Assembly (NCBI RefSeq): GCF_009826975.1
Contig: NZ_WUMO01000002.1
Coordinates: forward strand, 1-64,000
DNA length: 64,000 bases
Direction: 5' to 3'
Origin: Flavobacterium sp. HBTb2-11-1
GTDB taxonomy: Bacteria > Bacteroidota > Bacteroidia > Flavobacteriales > Flavobacteriaceae
The notes beneath the pieces were generated by a model. That model did not search any database. It had not been told where the DNA came from and was given only the letters and a program-made list of their open reading frames with translations. Shown piece by piece: positions 52,570-60,513 of this stretch (positions are counted from its first letter, which is position 1; each line of letters starts with the position of its first letter). A program made the position numbers and the translations under genes.

Positions 52570-53637
52570 TTAAGATTTATAATCCTCAAACGCTTCTAGA
52601 ATCAATTTATTTTCAACGGATTGGTTAATTTTTATTTTTCCGATTCCTTCAATTAATGCAAATTGAATTAAACCGTATTCATTTTTTTTGTCATGAATTA
52701 ACAATTCTAAGATAGGATCAATGTCATTTTCCTCAAAAATCACATCATCATAAATATCTTTTATTACAGCTTTGATTTCACGGTATTCTTCTGCAGAAAT
52801 TAATCCTTTTTGAAACGAAATATAGCTTTCTAAGATCATTCCAACCGCAATTGCCTCTCCATGCAGCAAAGTTGTTTTATCCTCGCTTTCCAAGAAATAC
52901 CCTTCGATTGCATGCCCTAAAGTATGCCCAAAATTCAAGGCCTTACGAATGTTTTTCTCCGTTGGATCCTGAATAACTATTTCATTTTTAATCTCGACAG
53001 AACGATAAATCAGTTGATCTAATTCATCAAAAACAATTGATTTCAAATCTGAAAACTGTCTCCAGTACGGAGCATCAAATATTAAACCGTGTTTTAGCAT
53101 TTCTGCCAAACCAGAACGCATTTCGCTTTGCGGTAAAGTTTCTAAATATTGTGTATCAATCAAAACCATCTGTGGTACATTGATAACTCCAATTTGATTC
53201 TTGAGATTTCCTAAGTCAACTCCTGTTTTTCCTCCAACAGAAGCATCAACCATAGATAATAGAGTAGTAGGAATATTGATAAAATCTACGCCTCTTTTGA
53301 ACGTAGAAGCAACAAAACCTCCTAAATCGGTCACAACTCCGCCACCTAAATTAATAATAAGTGATTTTCTATCTGCTCCAAGCTCTGTCAAAATATTCCA
53401 GATCTCAATACAAGTTTCTATATTTTTATTTGCCTCTCCAGCTTCAAACTCGATTATTTCAATCGCCAAATCGGTTTCTAAAAGCGGTATAAATTTAGAT
53501 AAACAATACTCATTGGTCTGATCATCAACAATTATAAATATGTTAGAATATTTACTTTCTCTTAAGTGTTTATTTAAAGCTACGTAAGCATTCTCATTAA
53601 AATGTACGAAATAATTATTGGCTTGAATAGATTGCAT
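52570..53637 (-). CDS. aroB: 3-dehydroquinate synthase
   Basis: A 355-residue enzyme of the shikimate pathway. It converts DAHP to 3-dehydroquinate with NAD and zinc. NAD-binding residues are in LIINLGGGVVTDLGGFVAST. Substrate and metal motifs include DASVGGKTGVDLGNLKNQIG and LNFGHTLGHAIEGYF (zinc His), with HGEAIAVGMILE. The end of the gene is about 45 nt before the promoter-like element of speA. It is divergent from the proline dehydrogenase gene. Confidence 0.96.
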   Translation of the reverse strand: MQSIQANNYFVHFNENAYVALNKHLRESKYSNIFIIVDDQTNEYCLSKFIPLLETDLAIEIIEFEAGEANKNIETCIEIWNILTELGADRKSLIINLGGGVVTDLGGFVASTFKRGVDFINIPTTLLSMVDASVGGKTGVDLGNLKNQIGVINVPQMVLIDTQYLETLPQSEMRSGLAEMLKHGLIFDAPYWRQFSDLKSIVFDELDQLIYRSVEIKNEIVIQDPTEKNIRKALNFGHTLGHAIEGYFLESEDKTTLLHGEAIAVGMILESYISFQKGLISAEEYREIKAVIKDIYDDVIFEENDIDPILELLIHDKKNEYGLIQFALIEGIGKIKINQSVENKLILEAFEDYKS

Positions 53638-53857
53638 AATTCTTTAGTTAATTGAAAGCGCAAAATAAGGCATTTTAAACGTAATAATATTCAAACTTTC
53701 TGGCTATTTTGTTTAAAATACGGGTTTGCATCTTTAAAATTAAGATAAAATTTTACAACAAATAAATATTTACTTCATAAATTAATATTTGCGGTGTCCT
53801 CGTTAACAATATTAAAAAATATGGTATCGTTTAGTGAAAAATATTCAAAACACTCTC

Positions 53858-53865
53858 TATATTTG
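53858..53865 (+). promoter_or_regulatory. Flavobacterial -7 element before proline dehydrogenase
   Basis: TATATTTG matches TAnnTTTG. A TTAG-type sequence about 23 nt upstream is a weak -33 partner. The ATG is at 53884. Confidence 0.5.
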
Positions 53866-53883
53866 CATAAAAAATAAATTTTA

Positions 53884-55053
53884 ATGGAAAAGATATTCGA
53901 TAATACACAGGTTGCATTTTCACTAAAGAGTGACACTGAACTTGATAGAGCTTATTTTCTTTTCAAAATGATTGACAGCGAACCTTTAGTAAGAATAGGT
54001 ACTGCTGTAACTAATTTTGCAATTAAAGCTCATTTACCAGTAGAAGGATTAATTAGAGCAACTGTTTTTGACCATTTTTGTGGTGGTGTAAACGAAAATG
54101 ACTGTCTTACTGTGGTAGACAAAATGTTTACAAAAGGAGTTTCTTCTGTTTTGGATTATTCGGTTGAAGGAAAAGAAGAAGAGGAGCAGTTTGATGCCGC
54201 ATTGGAAATGACTTTAAGAACAGTAGATTTTGCTAAAGAACGTTTAGCAATTCCATTTGCTGTTTTCAAACCAACAGGTTTAGGACGTTTTGAATTGTAT
54301 GAAAAATTGGGCGAGAAAAAAACTTTAACTCCAGCAGAGCAGGCTGAATGGGATAGAGTAGTAGCTCGTTTTGACAAAATATGCAGTGAAGCGCACAAAA
54401 AAGATGTTGCATTATTGATTGATGGTGAAGAAAGCTGGATGCAGGACGCTGCCGATGATTTGGTAACTGATATGATGCGTAAATACAATAAAGAAAAAGC
54501 AATTGTATTTAACACTTTGCAGATGTACCGCTGGGATCGTTTAGATTATTTGAAAAAACTTCATGAAGTTGCTAAAGCTGAAGGTTTCTATATCGGAATG
54601 AAATTGGTTCGTGGCGCTTATATGGAAAAAGAAAACAAAAGAGCCGAAGAAAAAGGTTATGTTTCTCCAATTTGCGTATCTAAAGAAGCTACAGACGTAA
54701 ACTACGATAGTGCTGTACAATATATGTTAGAGCATATTAATAAAATGGCCGTTTTTGCAGGAACTCATAACGAATTAAGCTCATACAAGTTAATGGAAAT
54801 GATGGCTCAGAAAGGAATCGCTAAAAATGATCCTAGAATCTGGTTCGGACAATTATACGGTATGAGTGACAATATCAGCTACAACTTGGCTGAAAACGGT
54901 TATAATGTTGCTAAATATTTGCCATTCGGACCTGTAAAAGATGTTATGCCATACTTGATTCGTCGTGCTGAAGAAAATACTTCTGTAGCAGGTCAAACAA
55001 GCCGCGAATTATCTATGATTAAAGCTGAACGCAAGAGAAGAAAAGGGAAATAA
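53884..55053 (+). CDS. Proline dehydrogenase
   Basis: A 389-residue FAD enzyme of the PutA/PRODH fold that oxidises proline to pyrroline-5-carboxylate and passes electrons to quinone. Signature motifs are MKLVRGAYMEKENKRAEEKG, GTHNELSSYKLMEMMAQKG and GQLYGMSDNISYNLAENGYN, with a RRAEENTS ending. It is the single-domain type, longer than the 300-residue form of Thermus, and similar to eukaryotic PRODH. The P5C dehydrogenase partner is not in the window. Confidence 0.94.
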   Translation: MEKIFDNTQVAFSLKSDTELDRAYFLFKMIDSEPLVRIGTAVTNFAIKAHLPVEGLIRATVFDHFCGGVNENDCLTVVDKMFTKGVSSVLDYSVEGKEEEEQFDAALEMTLRTVDFAKERLAIPFAVFKPTGLGRFELYEKLGEKKTLTPAEQAEWDRVVARFDKICSEAHKKDVALLIDGEESWMQDAADDLVTDMMRKYNKEKAIVFNTLQMYRWDRLDYLKKLHEVAKAEGFYIGMKLVRGAYMEKENKRAEEKGYVSPICVSKEATDVNYDSAVQYMLEHINKMAVFAGTHNELSSYKLMEMMAQKGIAKNDPRIWFGQLYGMSDNISYNLAENGYNVAKYLPFGPVKDVMPYLIRRAEENTSVAGQTSRELSMIKAERKRRKGK

Positions 55054-55102
55054 ATTAAATTGTAAATTCCAATTTTTTAAATTCCAAATTCCAAAATTTT
55101 TA

Positions 55103-55136
55103 TAAATCCGACTGGCTTTCAAAACGGTCGGATTTA
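55103..55136. terminator. Terminator-like hairpin after proline dehydrogenase
   Basis: A 10-bp stem (55103-55112 with 55127-55136) has a 14-nt loop. It may end plus-strand transcripts. Confidence 0.6.
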
Positions 55137-55150
55137 CTTTAAATAATAAA

Positions 55151-55185
55151 AAAACTCCGTTTGCAATACAAACGGAGTTTTTTTT
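55151..55185. terminator. Bidirectional terminator
   Basis: A 13-bp stem (55151-55163 with 55169-55181, 5-nt loop) has A before and T after. It lies between convergent genes. Confidence 0.9.
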
Positions 55186-55221
55186 ATTGGAATTTGGAAT
55201 TTAAAAAATTGGATTTTCTAT

Positions 55222-57006
55222 TTAAGAGTTACTAAACTGTAAATTGCTTAAATTCTTATAAATTCCGTTTTCTAAGTTTATTAATTCTTGGTGTGTTCCT
55301 TCTTCAGAGATTTTTCCGTTATCTAAAACTAAGATTTTATCAGCATTTCTGATTGTTGAAAGCCTGTGAGCAATAATAATGCTTGTTCTTCCTTCCATTA
55401 ATACTTCCAAAGCTTCTTGAACCAGTTTTTCGCTTTCGCTGTCTAAAGACGATGTAGCTTCGTCTAAAATCAAAATACTTGGATTTTTAAGCAACGCTCT
55501 CGCAATAGCAATACGCTGGCGCTGTCCTCCAGAAAGTTTAACGCCGCGTTCTCCAACTAAAGTTTCAAATTTCTCAGGAAAACTATCCACAAAATTGAAA
55601 GCATTCGCTTGTTTTGCAACCTGAATAATTTCTTCATCAGTTGCATCCGGCTTTCCGTACGCAATATTTTCCCTAATGGTTCCTCCAAATAAAATTACAT
55701 CTTGAGGCACAATACTCATATTCCCACGAAGGTTTTCCAAGTCGTAATCGTAGATATTTTTTCCGTCAACCGTAATTTCACCAGAAGTAATATCGTAGAA
55801 ACGAAGCAAAAGAGAAGAAATAGTCGATTTTCCAGCACCACTAGGCCCAACAATCGCTATTTTCTGTCCAAACTCTGCCGAGAAGTTCACATCTTTCAGG
55901 ACTTGTATTTCTTGACGTGTAGGATAGCTAAATGCCACATTTTTGAATGTAACATTTCCTTTAATTTTCTCCTGATTTTTATTTAAATTTGAATTGATTT
56001 TCTCAGGACTTTCGTCTAATAACTCAAAAACACGTTCTGTTGCGCCAATTGCCTTTTGGATCTGCGCATATAATTCGGCAATTCCACCAAAAGAAGCACC
56101 AACAAAAGTTGAATATAGCACGAAAGAGATCAATTGTCCAACGCTCATTTCGCCAGCAATGCTCAAACGAACTCCGTACCAAACTACAGCTACGATTGCG
56201 CCAAATAGACAGAAAATGATAAAAGAAGCAAAATATCCGCGGTATTTACCGCCTTTAATGGCCAACTTCACTACTTCGCTAATTTTTCCTTTGTAACGTG
56301 CAATTTCGTACCATTCGTTGGCAAAAGCCTTCACGATACTAATTCCTTGCATCGTTTCTTCAACAATTACCTGGCTTTCGGCAACCTGATCCTGAACTTT
56401 TTTTGAATACTTTCTAATAAATCTTCCAAAAACAACTGCTGCAATAGCAACTAACGGAACTACAGAAAGCATTAGTAAAGTTAATTTGAAACTTTCTGTT
56501 GCTAAAAGAATAATTCCCCCTATGATTAAAATAAACTGACGTAAGAACTCTGCAATTGTTGTCGTTAAAGTGTCTTGAATTTGCGTAATGTCAGCACTGA
56601 TTCTACTATTCAATTCGCCAACTCTTTTTTGAGAGAAAAAAGTCATCGGCAATTTAACCAAATTGGTGTATAAAGCTAAACGCAGGTTTGCCAATGTATT
56701 TTCTGTAAAGTTTACAAACAATGAAAGTCTGAAAAATGAAAAGAAAGATTGCAGAAACAGAATAACAATTAAACCTAATGCAATTTGATTGGCTTCGTCG
56801 TTGTTTTTGTTTTTAACGCAATCAACAAGCATTCCCATTAATTTAGGGAAGGCTAGGGCAGTAGCACCTGTTAAAAGTAGAAAAATCAAACCAATGAAAA
56901 ATTTCCATTTGTGATGTCCTGCGTATGTAAAAATTGTTTTTGCTTTGTTAAGTGAAGTAGCCGTTATTTTTGATTTAGGCAAATCATTTTCTTTAAATCG
57001 TGCCAT
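55222..57006 (-). CDS. ABC exporter, fused permease-ATPase
   Basis: A 594-residue half-transporter of the type I exporter class (MsbA-like). Six membrane helices occupy residues 30-320. The nucleotide-binding domain has Walker A VGPSGAGKSTISS, signature LSGGQRQRIAIARALL and Walker B SILILDEATSSLD. It should homodimerise. Substrates may be lipids, lipopolysaccharide core or drugs, but this cannot be told apart by sequence alone. It ends at a shared bidirectional terminator. Confidence 0.94.
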   Translation of the reverse strand: MARFKENDLPKSKITATSLNKAKTIFTYAGHHKWKFFIGLIFLLLTGATALAFPKLMGMLVDCVKNKNNDEANQIALGLIVILFLQSFFSFFRLSLFVNFTENTLANLRLALYTNLVKLPMTFFSQKRVGELNSRISADITQIQDTLTTTIAEFLRQFILIIGGIILLATESFKLTLLMLSVVPLVAIAAVVFGRFIRKYSKKVQDQVAESQVIVEETMQGISIVKAFANEWYEIARYKGKISEVVKLAIKGGKYRGYFASFIIFCLFGAIVAVVWYGVRLSIAGEMSVGQLISFVLYSTFVGASFGGIAELYAQIQKAIGATERVFELLDESPEKINSNLNKNQEKIKGNVTFKNVAFSYPTRQEIQVLKDVNFSAEFGQKIAIVGPSGAGKSTISSLLLRFYDITSGEITVDGKNIYDYDLENLRGNMSIVPQDVILFGGTIRENIAYGKPDATDEEIIQVAKQANAFNFVDSFPEKFETLVGERGVKLSGGQRQRIAIARALLKNPSILILDEATSSLDSESEKLVQEALEVLMEGRTSIIIAHRLSTIRNADKILVLDNGKISEEGTHQELINLENGIYKNLSNLQFSNS

Positions 57007-57250
57007 TAGAATTTACTATTTTAGGTATACAAATGTATAACTAAGTCTAATCACTACAAAGGAATATTAAGAATTAGAGTTCTCAATTTGACTTTTTAAC
57101 GAAATTATAAGAAAACCTAAAAAGGTTATTCATTTTAAGTAGCTTATAAAAAAGTCAAGAAAAAAAAATTTTTCTAAAAATGGTTCTCAAAACAAAATCC
57201 AGCTTTATATCTGCAATTGCAATCAGAAACGATAACATCCTAATAAAATG
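57007..57250. other. Gene-free approach to the tRNA array
   Basis: AT-rich, with no reading frame. The last 60 bases (57190-57250) resemble the promoter region of the two tRNA-Val genes, but TATATTTG has become TATATCTG, so it looks like a decayed promoter. Confidence 0.5.
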
Positions 57251-57327
57251 GGGCGATTAGCTCAGCTGGTTCAGAGCATTCCGATTTTTAATCGGAAGCG
57301 GTCGAAGGTTCTAACTTCCCGATTGCA
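57251..57327 (+). pseudogene. tRNA-like pseudogene 1
   Basis: The 5' half (GGGCGATTAGCTCAGCTGG) is identical to tRNA-Val. The anticodon arm is replaced by TTCCGATT-TTT-AATCGGAA (57279-57297). The T arm is partly kept (GTTCTAA loop) but the 3' acceptor strand no longer pairs. Not a functional tRNA. Confidence 0.75.
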
Positions 57328-57388
57328 CTTACAGAAGTTTGATAAACAATGAAGTAAAAAATATTTTGCTTTTTTTTCTAAAAAAGGC

Positions 57389-57418
57389 TTGTAAAAACAA
57401 AATCTAGCTTTATATTTG
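57389..57418 (+). promoter_or_regulatory. Promoter of tRNA-Val 1
   Basis: TTG (57389-57391), a 19-nt spacer and TATATTTG (57411-57418) are an excellent Bacteroidota promoter, 37 nt before the tRNA. Confidence 0.75.
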
Positions 57419-57455
57419 CACTCGCAATCAGAAAAGATAGCAACCTAGTAAAATA

Positions 57456-57530
57456 GGGCGATTAGCTCAGCTGGTTCAGAGCACCTCGTTTACACCGAGG
57501 GGGTCGGGGGTTCGAACCCCTCATCGCCCA
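57456..57530 (+). tRNA. tRNA-Val (anticodon UAC), copy 1
   Basis: A complete cloverleaf. The acceptor GGGCGAT pairs with ATCGCCC, the D arm is GCTC/GAGC, the anticodon stem CCTCG/CGAGG has loop TTTACAC (UAC), and the T loop is TTCGAAC. CCA is not encoded. Confidence 0.93.
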
Positions 57531-57540
57531 CATAATTCCA

Positions 57541-57574
57541 AAAACTCCAAAGTCATTTGATTTTGGAGTTTTTT
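57541..57574 (+). terminator. Terminator after tRNA-Val 1
   Basis: A stem of about 11 bp (57541-57551 with 57562-57572) is followed by T. It lies between the tRNA and the GIY-YIG start. Confidence 0.75.
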
Positions 57575-57589
57575 GCTTTATATGTTTTT

Positions 57590-57841
57590 ATGGATTTTAC
57601 TGTTTATATATTATTTAGCGAAAGCAAGAATAGATACTATATTGGATTAACTTCCAATTTGGAAGAAAGACTGATTCGTCATAATCAGAAGAGCAAAGGT
57701 TTTACAGGAAATACAAATGATTGGAAAGTTGTTTATACTGAAAATTATGAAACGAAAGAAGATGCTCATAAAAGAGAGCTTCAAATTAAATCTTGGAAAA
57801 GCAGAATTAAAATCGAAGCATTAATTAAACAAAAGGATTAA
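57590..57841 (+). CDS. GIY-YIG nuclease-like protein, copy 1
   Basis: An 83-residue single-domain GIY-YIG protein. The catalytic core is VYILFSESKNRYYIGLTSN (Y6, Y17, G19), R27 in LEERLIRHN, H31, and an E in KRELQIK. The stop codon TAA is made by tRNA bases 7-10 of the following tRNA remnant, since GATTAG reads GATTAA. Upstream ATG codons in the terminator region are less likely. It is short and lacks an accessory DNA-binding domain, as in UPF0213 proteins. Possibly a mobile nuclease associated with the tRNAs. Confidence 0.85.
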   Translation: MDFTVYILFSESKNRYYIGLTSNLEERLIRHNQKSKGFTGNTNDWKVVYTENYETKEDAHKRELQIKSWKSRIKIEALIKQKD

Positions 57842-57909
57842 CTCAGCTGGTTCAGAGCATTCCGATTTTTAATCGGAAGCGGTCGGGGGTTCGAACCCCT
57901 CATCGCCCA
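57832..57909 (+). pseudogene. tRNA-like pseudogene 2
   Basis: The 5' acceptor strand is lost to the GIY-YIG coding sequence (AAAGGAT). The hairpin TTCCGATT-TTT-AATCGGAA is at 57860-57878. The T arm and 3' acceptor (ATCGCCCA) are intact, but no pairing with the 5' end is possible. Confidence 0.75.
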
Positions 57910-57919
57910 CAGAATTCCA

Positions 57920-57952
57920 AAAACTCCAAAGTCATTTGATTTTGGAGTTTTT
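57920..57952 (+). terminator. Terminator after tRNA-like pseudogene 2
   Basis: Same hairpin as at 57541-57574: AAAACTCCAAA (57920-57930) with an inverted copy ending near 57951. Confidence 0.7.
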
Positions 57953-57967
57953 GTTTTATATATTTTT

Positions 57968-58219
57968 ATGGATTTTACTGTTTATATATTATTTAGCGAA
58001 AGCAAGAATAGATACTATATTGGATTTACTTCCAATTTAGAAGAAAGACTGATTCGTCATAATCAGAAGAGCAAAGGTTTTACAGGAAACACAAATGATT
58101 GGAAAGTTGTTTATACCGAAAATTATGAAACAAAAGAAGACGCTCATAAAAGAGAATTGCAAATTAAATCTAGGAAAAGCAGAATTAAAATCGAAGCATT
58201 AATTAAACAAAAGTATTGA
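57968..58219 (+). CDS. GIY-YIG nuclease-like protein, copy 2
   Basis: A second 83-residue copy that differs from copy 1 at three residues (L20F, W70R, and D83Y at the last residue). Catalytic positions Y6, Y17, G19, R27 and H31 are kept. The stop TGA again lies in the next tRNA remnant (TATTGACTCAG). Copy period from ATG to ATG is 378 bp. Silent differences also exist, so the duplication is recent but not immediate. Confidence 0.85.
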   Translation: MDFTVYILFSESKNRYYIGFTSNLEERLIRHNQKSKGFTGNTNDWKVVYTENYETKEDAHKRELQIKSRKSRIKIEALIKQKY

Positions 58220-58265
58220 CTCAGCCGGTTCAGAGCATTCCAATTTTTAATCGGAAGTGTACCGG
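58210..58265 (+). pseudogene. tRNA-like pseudogene 3
   Basis: Only the D arm and altered anticodon hairpin remain (TTCCAATT-TTT-AATCGGAA, 58238-58256, with one mismatch). The T arm is degraded. Downstream bases share the GCAGAAGTTTGATAAACAAT word seen after copies 1 and 4. Confidence 0.65.
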
Positions 58266-58396
58266 GTATCCGATTTGCAGAAGTTTGATAAACAATGCAA
58301 TAAAAAACATTTCACCTTATTCCCAGAAACGCTTGCAGGTACAAAATCTAACTCTATTTGCATGGTCAATCACAAATAATAGCTGCTTAATAAAAT

Positions 58397-58455
58397 AGCC
58401 GATTGGCTCAGCTGGTTCAGAGCATTCCGATTTTTAATCGGAAGTGGACGGGGTA
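58397..58455 (+). pseudogene. tRNA-like pseudogene 4
   Basis: The D arm (GGCTCAGCTGGTTCAGAGC) and the hairpin (58425-58443) are kept. The T arm and 3' acceptor are lost. The promoter upstream is damaged (TCTATTTGC lacks the full spacing). Confidence 0.65.
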
Positions 58456-58521
58456 TCACATTTGCAGAAGTTTGATAAACAATGTTATAAAAAATATTTT
58501 GCTTTTTTTTCGCAGAAACAC

Positions 58522-58551
58522 TTGCAAATATAAAATCTAGCTGTATATTTG
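58522..58551 (+). promoter_or_regulatory. Promoter of tRNA-Val 2
   Basis: TTG (58522-58524), 19 nt, TATATTTG (58544-58551), the same layout as tRNA-Val 1. Confidence 0.75.
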
Positions 58552-58589
58552 CACTCGCAATCACAAAATGATAGCAACCTAGTAAAATA

Positions 58590-58664
58590 GGGCGATTAGC
58601 TCAGCTGGTTCAGAGCACCTCGTTTACACCGAGGGGGTCGGGGGTTCGAACCCCTCATCGCCCA
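58590..58664 (+). tRNA. tRNA-Val (anticodon UAC), copy 2
   Basis: Identical in sequence to copy 1, with a complete cloverleaf and no encoded CCA. Its 3' flank differs from copy 1. Confidence 0.93.
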
Positions 58665-58672
58665 CAAAAGAC

Positions 58673-58699
58673 TCCTTAAGTAATTAAGGATTTTTTTTT
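58673..58699 (+). terminator. Terminator after tRNA-Val 2
   Basis: TCCTTAA (58673-58679) pairs with TTAAGGA (58684-58690), followed by nine T. Confidence 0.7.
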
Positions 58700-58733
58700 G
58701 AATTTCATGAATGTAATAATTTACAATCATTTT

Positions 58734-58814
58734 GGGGAGATACTCAAGCGGCCAACGAGGGCAGACTGTAAATCTGCTGTGAAAACTTCGCAGGTTCGAA
58801 TCCTGCTCTCCCCA
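58734..58814 (+). tRNA. tRNA-Tyr (anticodon GUA)
   Basis: A class II tRNA of 81 nt. The acceptor GGGGAGA pairs with TCTCCCC, the anticodon loop is CTGTAAA (GUA), and a long variable arm and TTCGAAT T loop are present. No obvious own promoter; it may rely on read-through from tRNA-Val 2. Confidence 0.93.
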
Positions 58815-58825
58815 CAAAAAATAAC

Positions 58826-58860
58826 AAAGCCTGTAAATCGAGAGATATACAGGCTTTTTT
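58826..58860 (+). terminator. Terminator of the tRNA array
   Basis: A 10-bp stem (58826-58835 with 58848-58857, 12-nt loop) is followed by T. Confidence 0.85.
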
Positions 58861-59023
58861 GCTAAAATGGTTTGTAAAAATTTATTAAGAGTTTATAAAA
58901 GTTAGCCTAAAAACCTAATTTGCTCTTCTTATTGTCTATAGTTTTACTCCCTTTTTACTAGAATAATCTATCCCTGATTTTTAAACACAGGTCGTAGTGC
59001 TGTATTTAATATAAATCCTTTAG

Positions 59024-59131
59024 ATAAAATGGATTGAAGCTTTAGAAGAAATTAAACGTTTAAATACTGAGCTTTTAAAAGCTAAAGATGAACATATTAA
59101 AGCTTTAGAAAAACTAGTTGAAGAGAAATAA
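59024..59131 (+). pseudogene. 3' remnant of a coiled-coil regulator gene
   Basis: An open frame with no start codon encodes WIEALEEIKRLNTELLKAKD and continues to EHIKALEKLVEEK before TAA. A heptad pattern indicates a coiled coil, as at the C-terminus of some phage-type HTH regulators. An in-frame TAG lies directly upstream. The rest of the gene is absent. Confidence 0.5.
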
Positions 59132-59153
59132 AAAAGAGTTTAAAAGGCTCTGT

Positions 59154-59753
59154 TTATTTCAAATGGAGCTTATCTAGAATGCCTTCCTTTTTTATCTCAG
59201 CCAAAAAAAAATCCATTCTTTTTGTTTTATCGACAGAAGCATAATCAGTTTCTTTTTCGATTGTTTTAAAGCAGTTATTTTCTTTACACTTAAATCTAAC
59301 CCATTTCGATTTAAATGGCTTGCATTTCTCAATTTTATAGAAATATTTAGGCTGCGTATTAGTAGTATCGGTTTCACTTTCCCAATTATATTCTTTTTTA
59401 ACAGCAGTTGAATTATAATCTAATTCAATTGTATCTTTCTTTATTTTATATTTCCCACTATAAAACATATCAACTTCTAAGCAATAATCAACAGAGATGA
59501 AATTTTCACTATCTACGAAAACATAATGACTGGCACAACAATCAAATTCTGCAAATGATTCGCATTTTTCTAAATTAAATTCAGGAGCTAAGAGATAAAG
59601 TTTATTTAATAAAGAAAAGCTATTAGACTTTTTATTAATTAGCTCTTTAGTTTCTTTTCTCGAGCTTTGTTCTTTCTGGGATTGATTACAACTTATTGAT
59701 AAGAAAAACAGGAAAAAGAATAGTAAGAGAGTTAATGTCTTTTTTATAATCAT
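59154..59753 (-). CDS. Lipoprotein of unknown function
   Basis: A 199-residue lipoprotein with lipobox LSISC at 21-25 after a hydrophobic signal (KTLTLLLFFFLFFLSIS). The mature part has eight or so Cys, including FDCCASHYVFVDS and FKCKENNCFKTIEKE, so disulfides are likely in the envelope. No family is recognised. It lies on the far side of the tRNA array, next to other orphan genes. Confidence 0.65.
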   Translation of the reverse strand: MIIKKTLTLLLFFFLFFLSISCNQSQKEQSSRKETKELINKKSNSFSLLNKLYLLAPEFNLEKCESFAEFDCCASHYVFVDSENFISVDYCLEVDMFYSGKYKIKKDTIELDYNSTAVKKEYNWESETDTTNTQPKYFYKIEKCKPFKSKWVRFKCKENNCFKTIEKETDYASVDKTKRMDFFLAEIKKEGILDKLHLK

Positions 59754-59813
59754 ATGGTGATTTATATTTATTATAATTTGAAAGGAGTTAGTTATAGATT
59801 CATTTTTAATTTT

Positions 59814-60302
59814 TTACTTAGGATTGATGTCTTTAAAATCAAATACATTAGACAAATATTCTTTCTTTTTGTCTTCTAAAATCAATAAACCATTAAAATA
59901 GGTTATATCAAATCGTTTACTCTCTAAAAATAAATGTTTAAGCCTGTAATTGTATTCTAACTCTTTTTGGGTTACACTAGCTATACCTAAAGCTTCTCTT
60001 TCTTCAATTTTAAACCATTCATCGATATCAATCGACTTATAGTTGCTAGGAATCAGTCCAATATCATTGTTTTTCCTCTTAAATAAATTTATGCAAAAAT
60101 GATAAACTGTTTCTTCCGATACTAAAAGTGTTTCTTCATCGTAACCTAAATTATAGCTGATTTTAAAAGCTGAATCATTTTCAACCCAGATTCTAATTCT
60201 GTTTATTTCATTAACAAAGATTATTGAGCTGGAGAGAGTATCAAACTTGTATTTGAAATTGTCAGATAAAACCTTTAAATTTTCAATAATTGTTTCTGTC
60301 AT
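59814..60302 (-). CDS. Hypothetical cytosolic protein
   Basis: A 162-residue protein with mixed alpha/beta pattern and no signal peptide (MTETIIENLKVLSDNFKYKF). No known domain is recognised. Motifs such as RIRIWVENDSAFKISYNLGY suggest a beta sheet, as in polymorphic toxin immunity proteins, but this is a guess. It is 60 nt upstream of the lipoprotein gene on the same strand. Confidence 0.6.
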   Translation of the reverse strand: MTETIIENLKVLSDNFKYKFDTLSSSIIFVNEINRIRIWVENDSAFKISYNLGYDEETLLVSEETVYHFCINLFKRKNNDIGLIPSNYKSIDIDEWFKIEEREALGIASVTQKELEYNYRLKHLFLESKRFDITYFNGLLILEDKKKEYLSNVFDFKDINPK

Positions 60303-60513
60303 TATATAAAGATTGAATTCTTATCCACATCTGTTAAGAAATAATTGTCAGTTTGTTTTTTTATATAGAAACTGTGTCAAACAACTCCTAATTTAGAAAT
60401 GCTAATATAAGTGAAATCCTTTTATCTTCATTTTAATAAACTTTCAATTTGGCTATTGTAAATCTTCATCAAAAGCTATATATTAGGATCAATCAAAAAA
60501 TCATTATAACGAT

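Larger units (their letters stand above)
55079..55202. repeat. 16-bp inverted repeat around two terminators
   Basis: AAATTCCAAATTCCAA (55079-55094) is perfectly inverted at 55187-55202. It flanks two hairpins and matches the word family at 24991-25072. Confidence 0.75.

Noticed and set aside
53201..53521. Plus-strand frame of 106 codons
   Set aside because: Antisense to aroB, a strongly supported gene.
54156..54515. Minus-strand frame of 119 codons
   Set aside because: Antisense to the proline dehydrogenase gene; Ser-rich translation without domains.
58216..58398. Plus-strand frame of 60 codons
   Set aside because: It covers degraded tRNA sequence and promoter remnants with no protein features.
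57251..58814. Possible CRISPR array
   Set aside because: Repeats are tRNA copies of 60-78 nt with irregular spacing and genes between them. No short uniform repeat-spacer pattern exists.
58596..58817. Minus-strand frame with a RGSNPRPPRCKRGALNQ motif
   Set aside because: It is the reverse complement of tRNA-Val 2 and tRNA-Tyr. Such frames are well-known false annotations.
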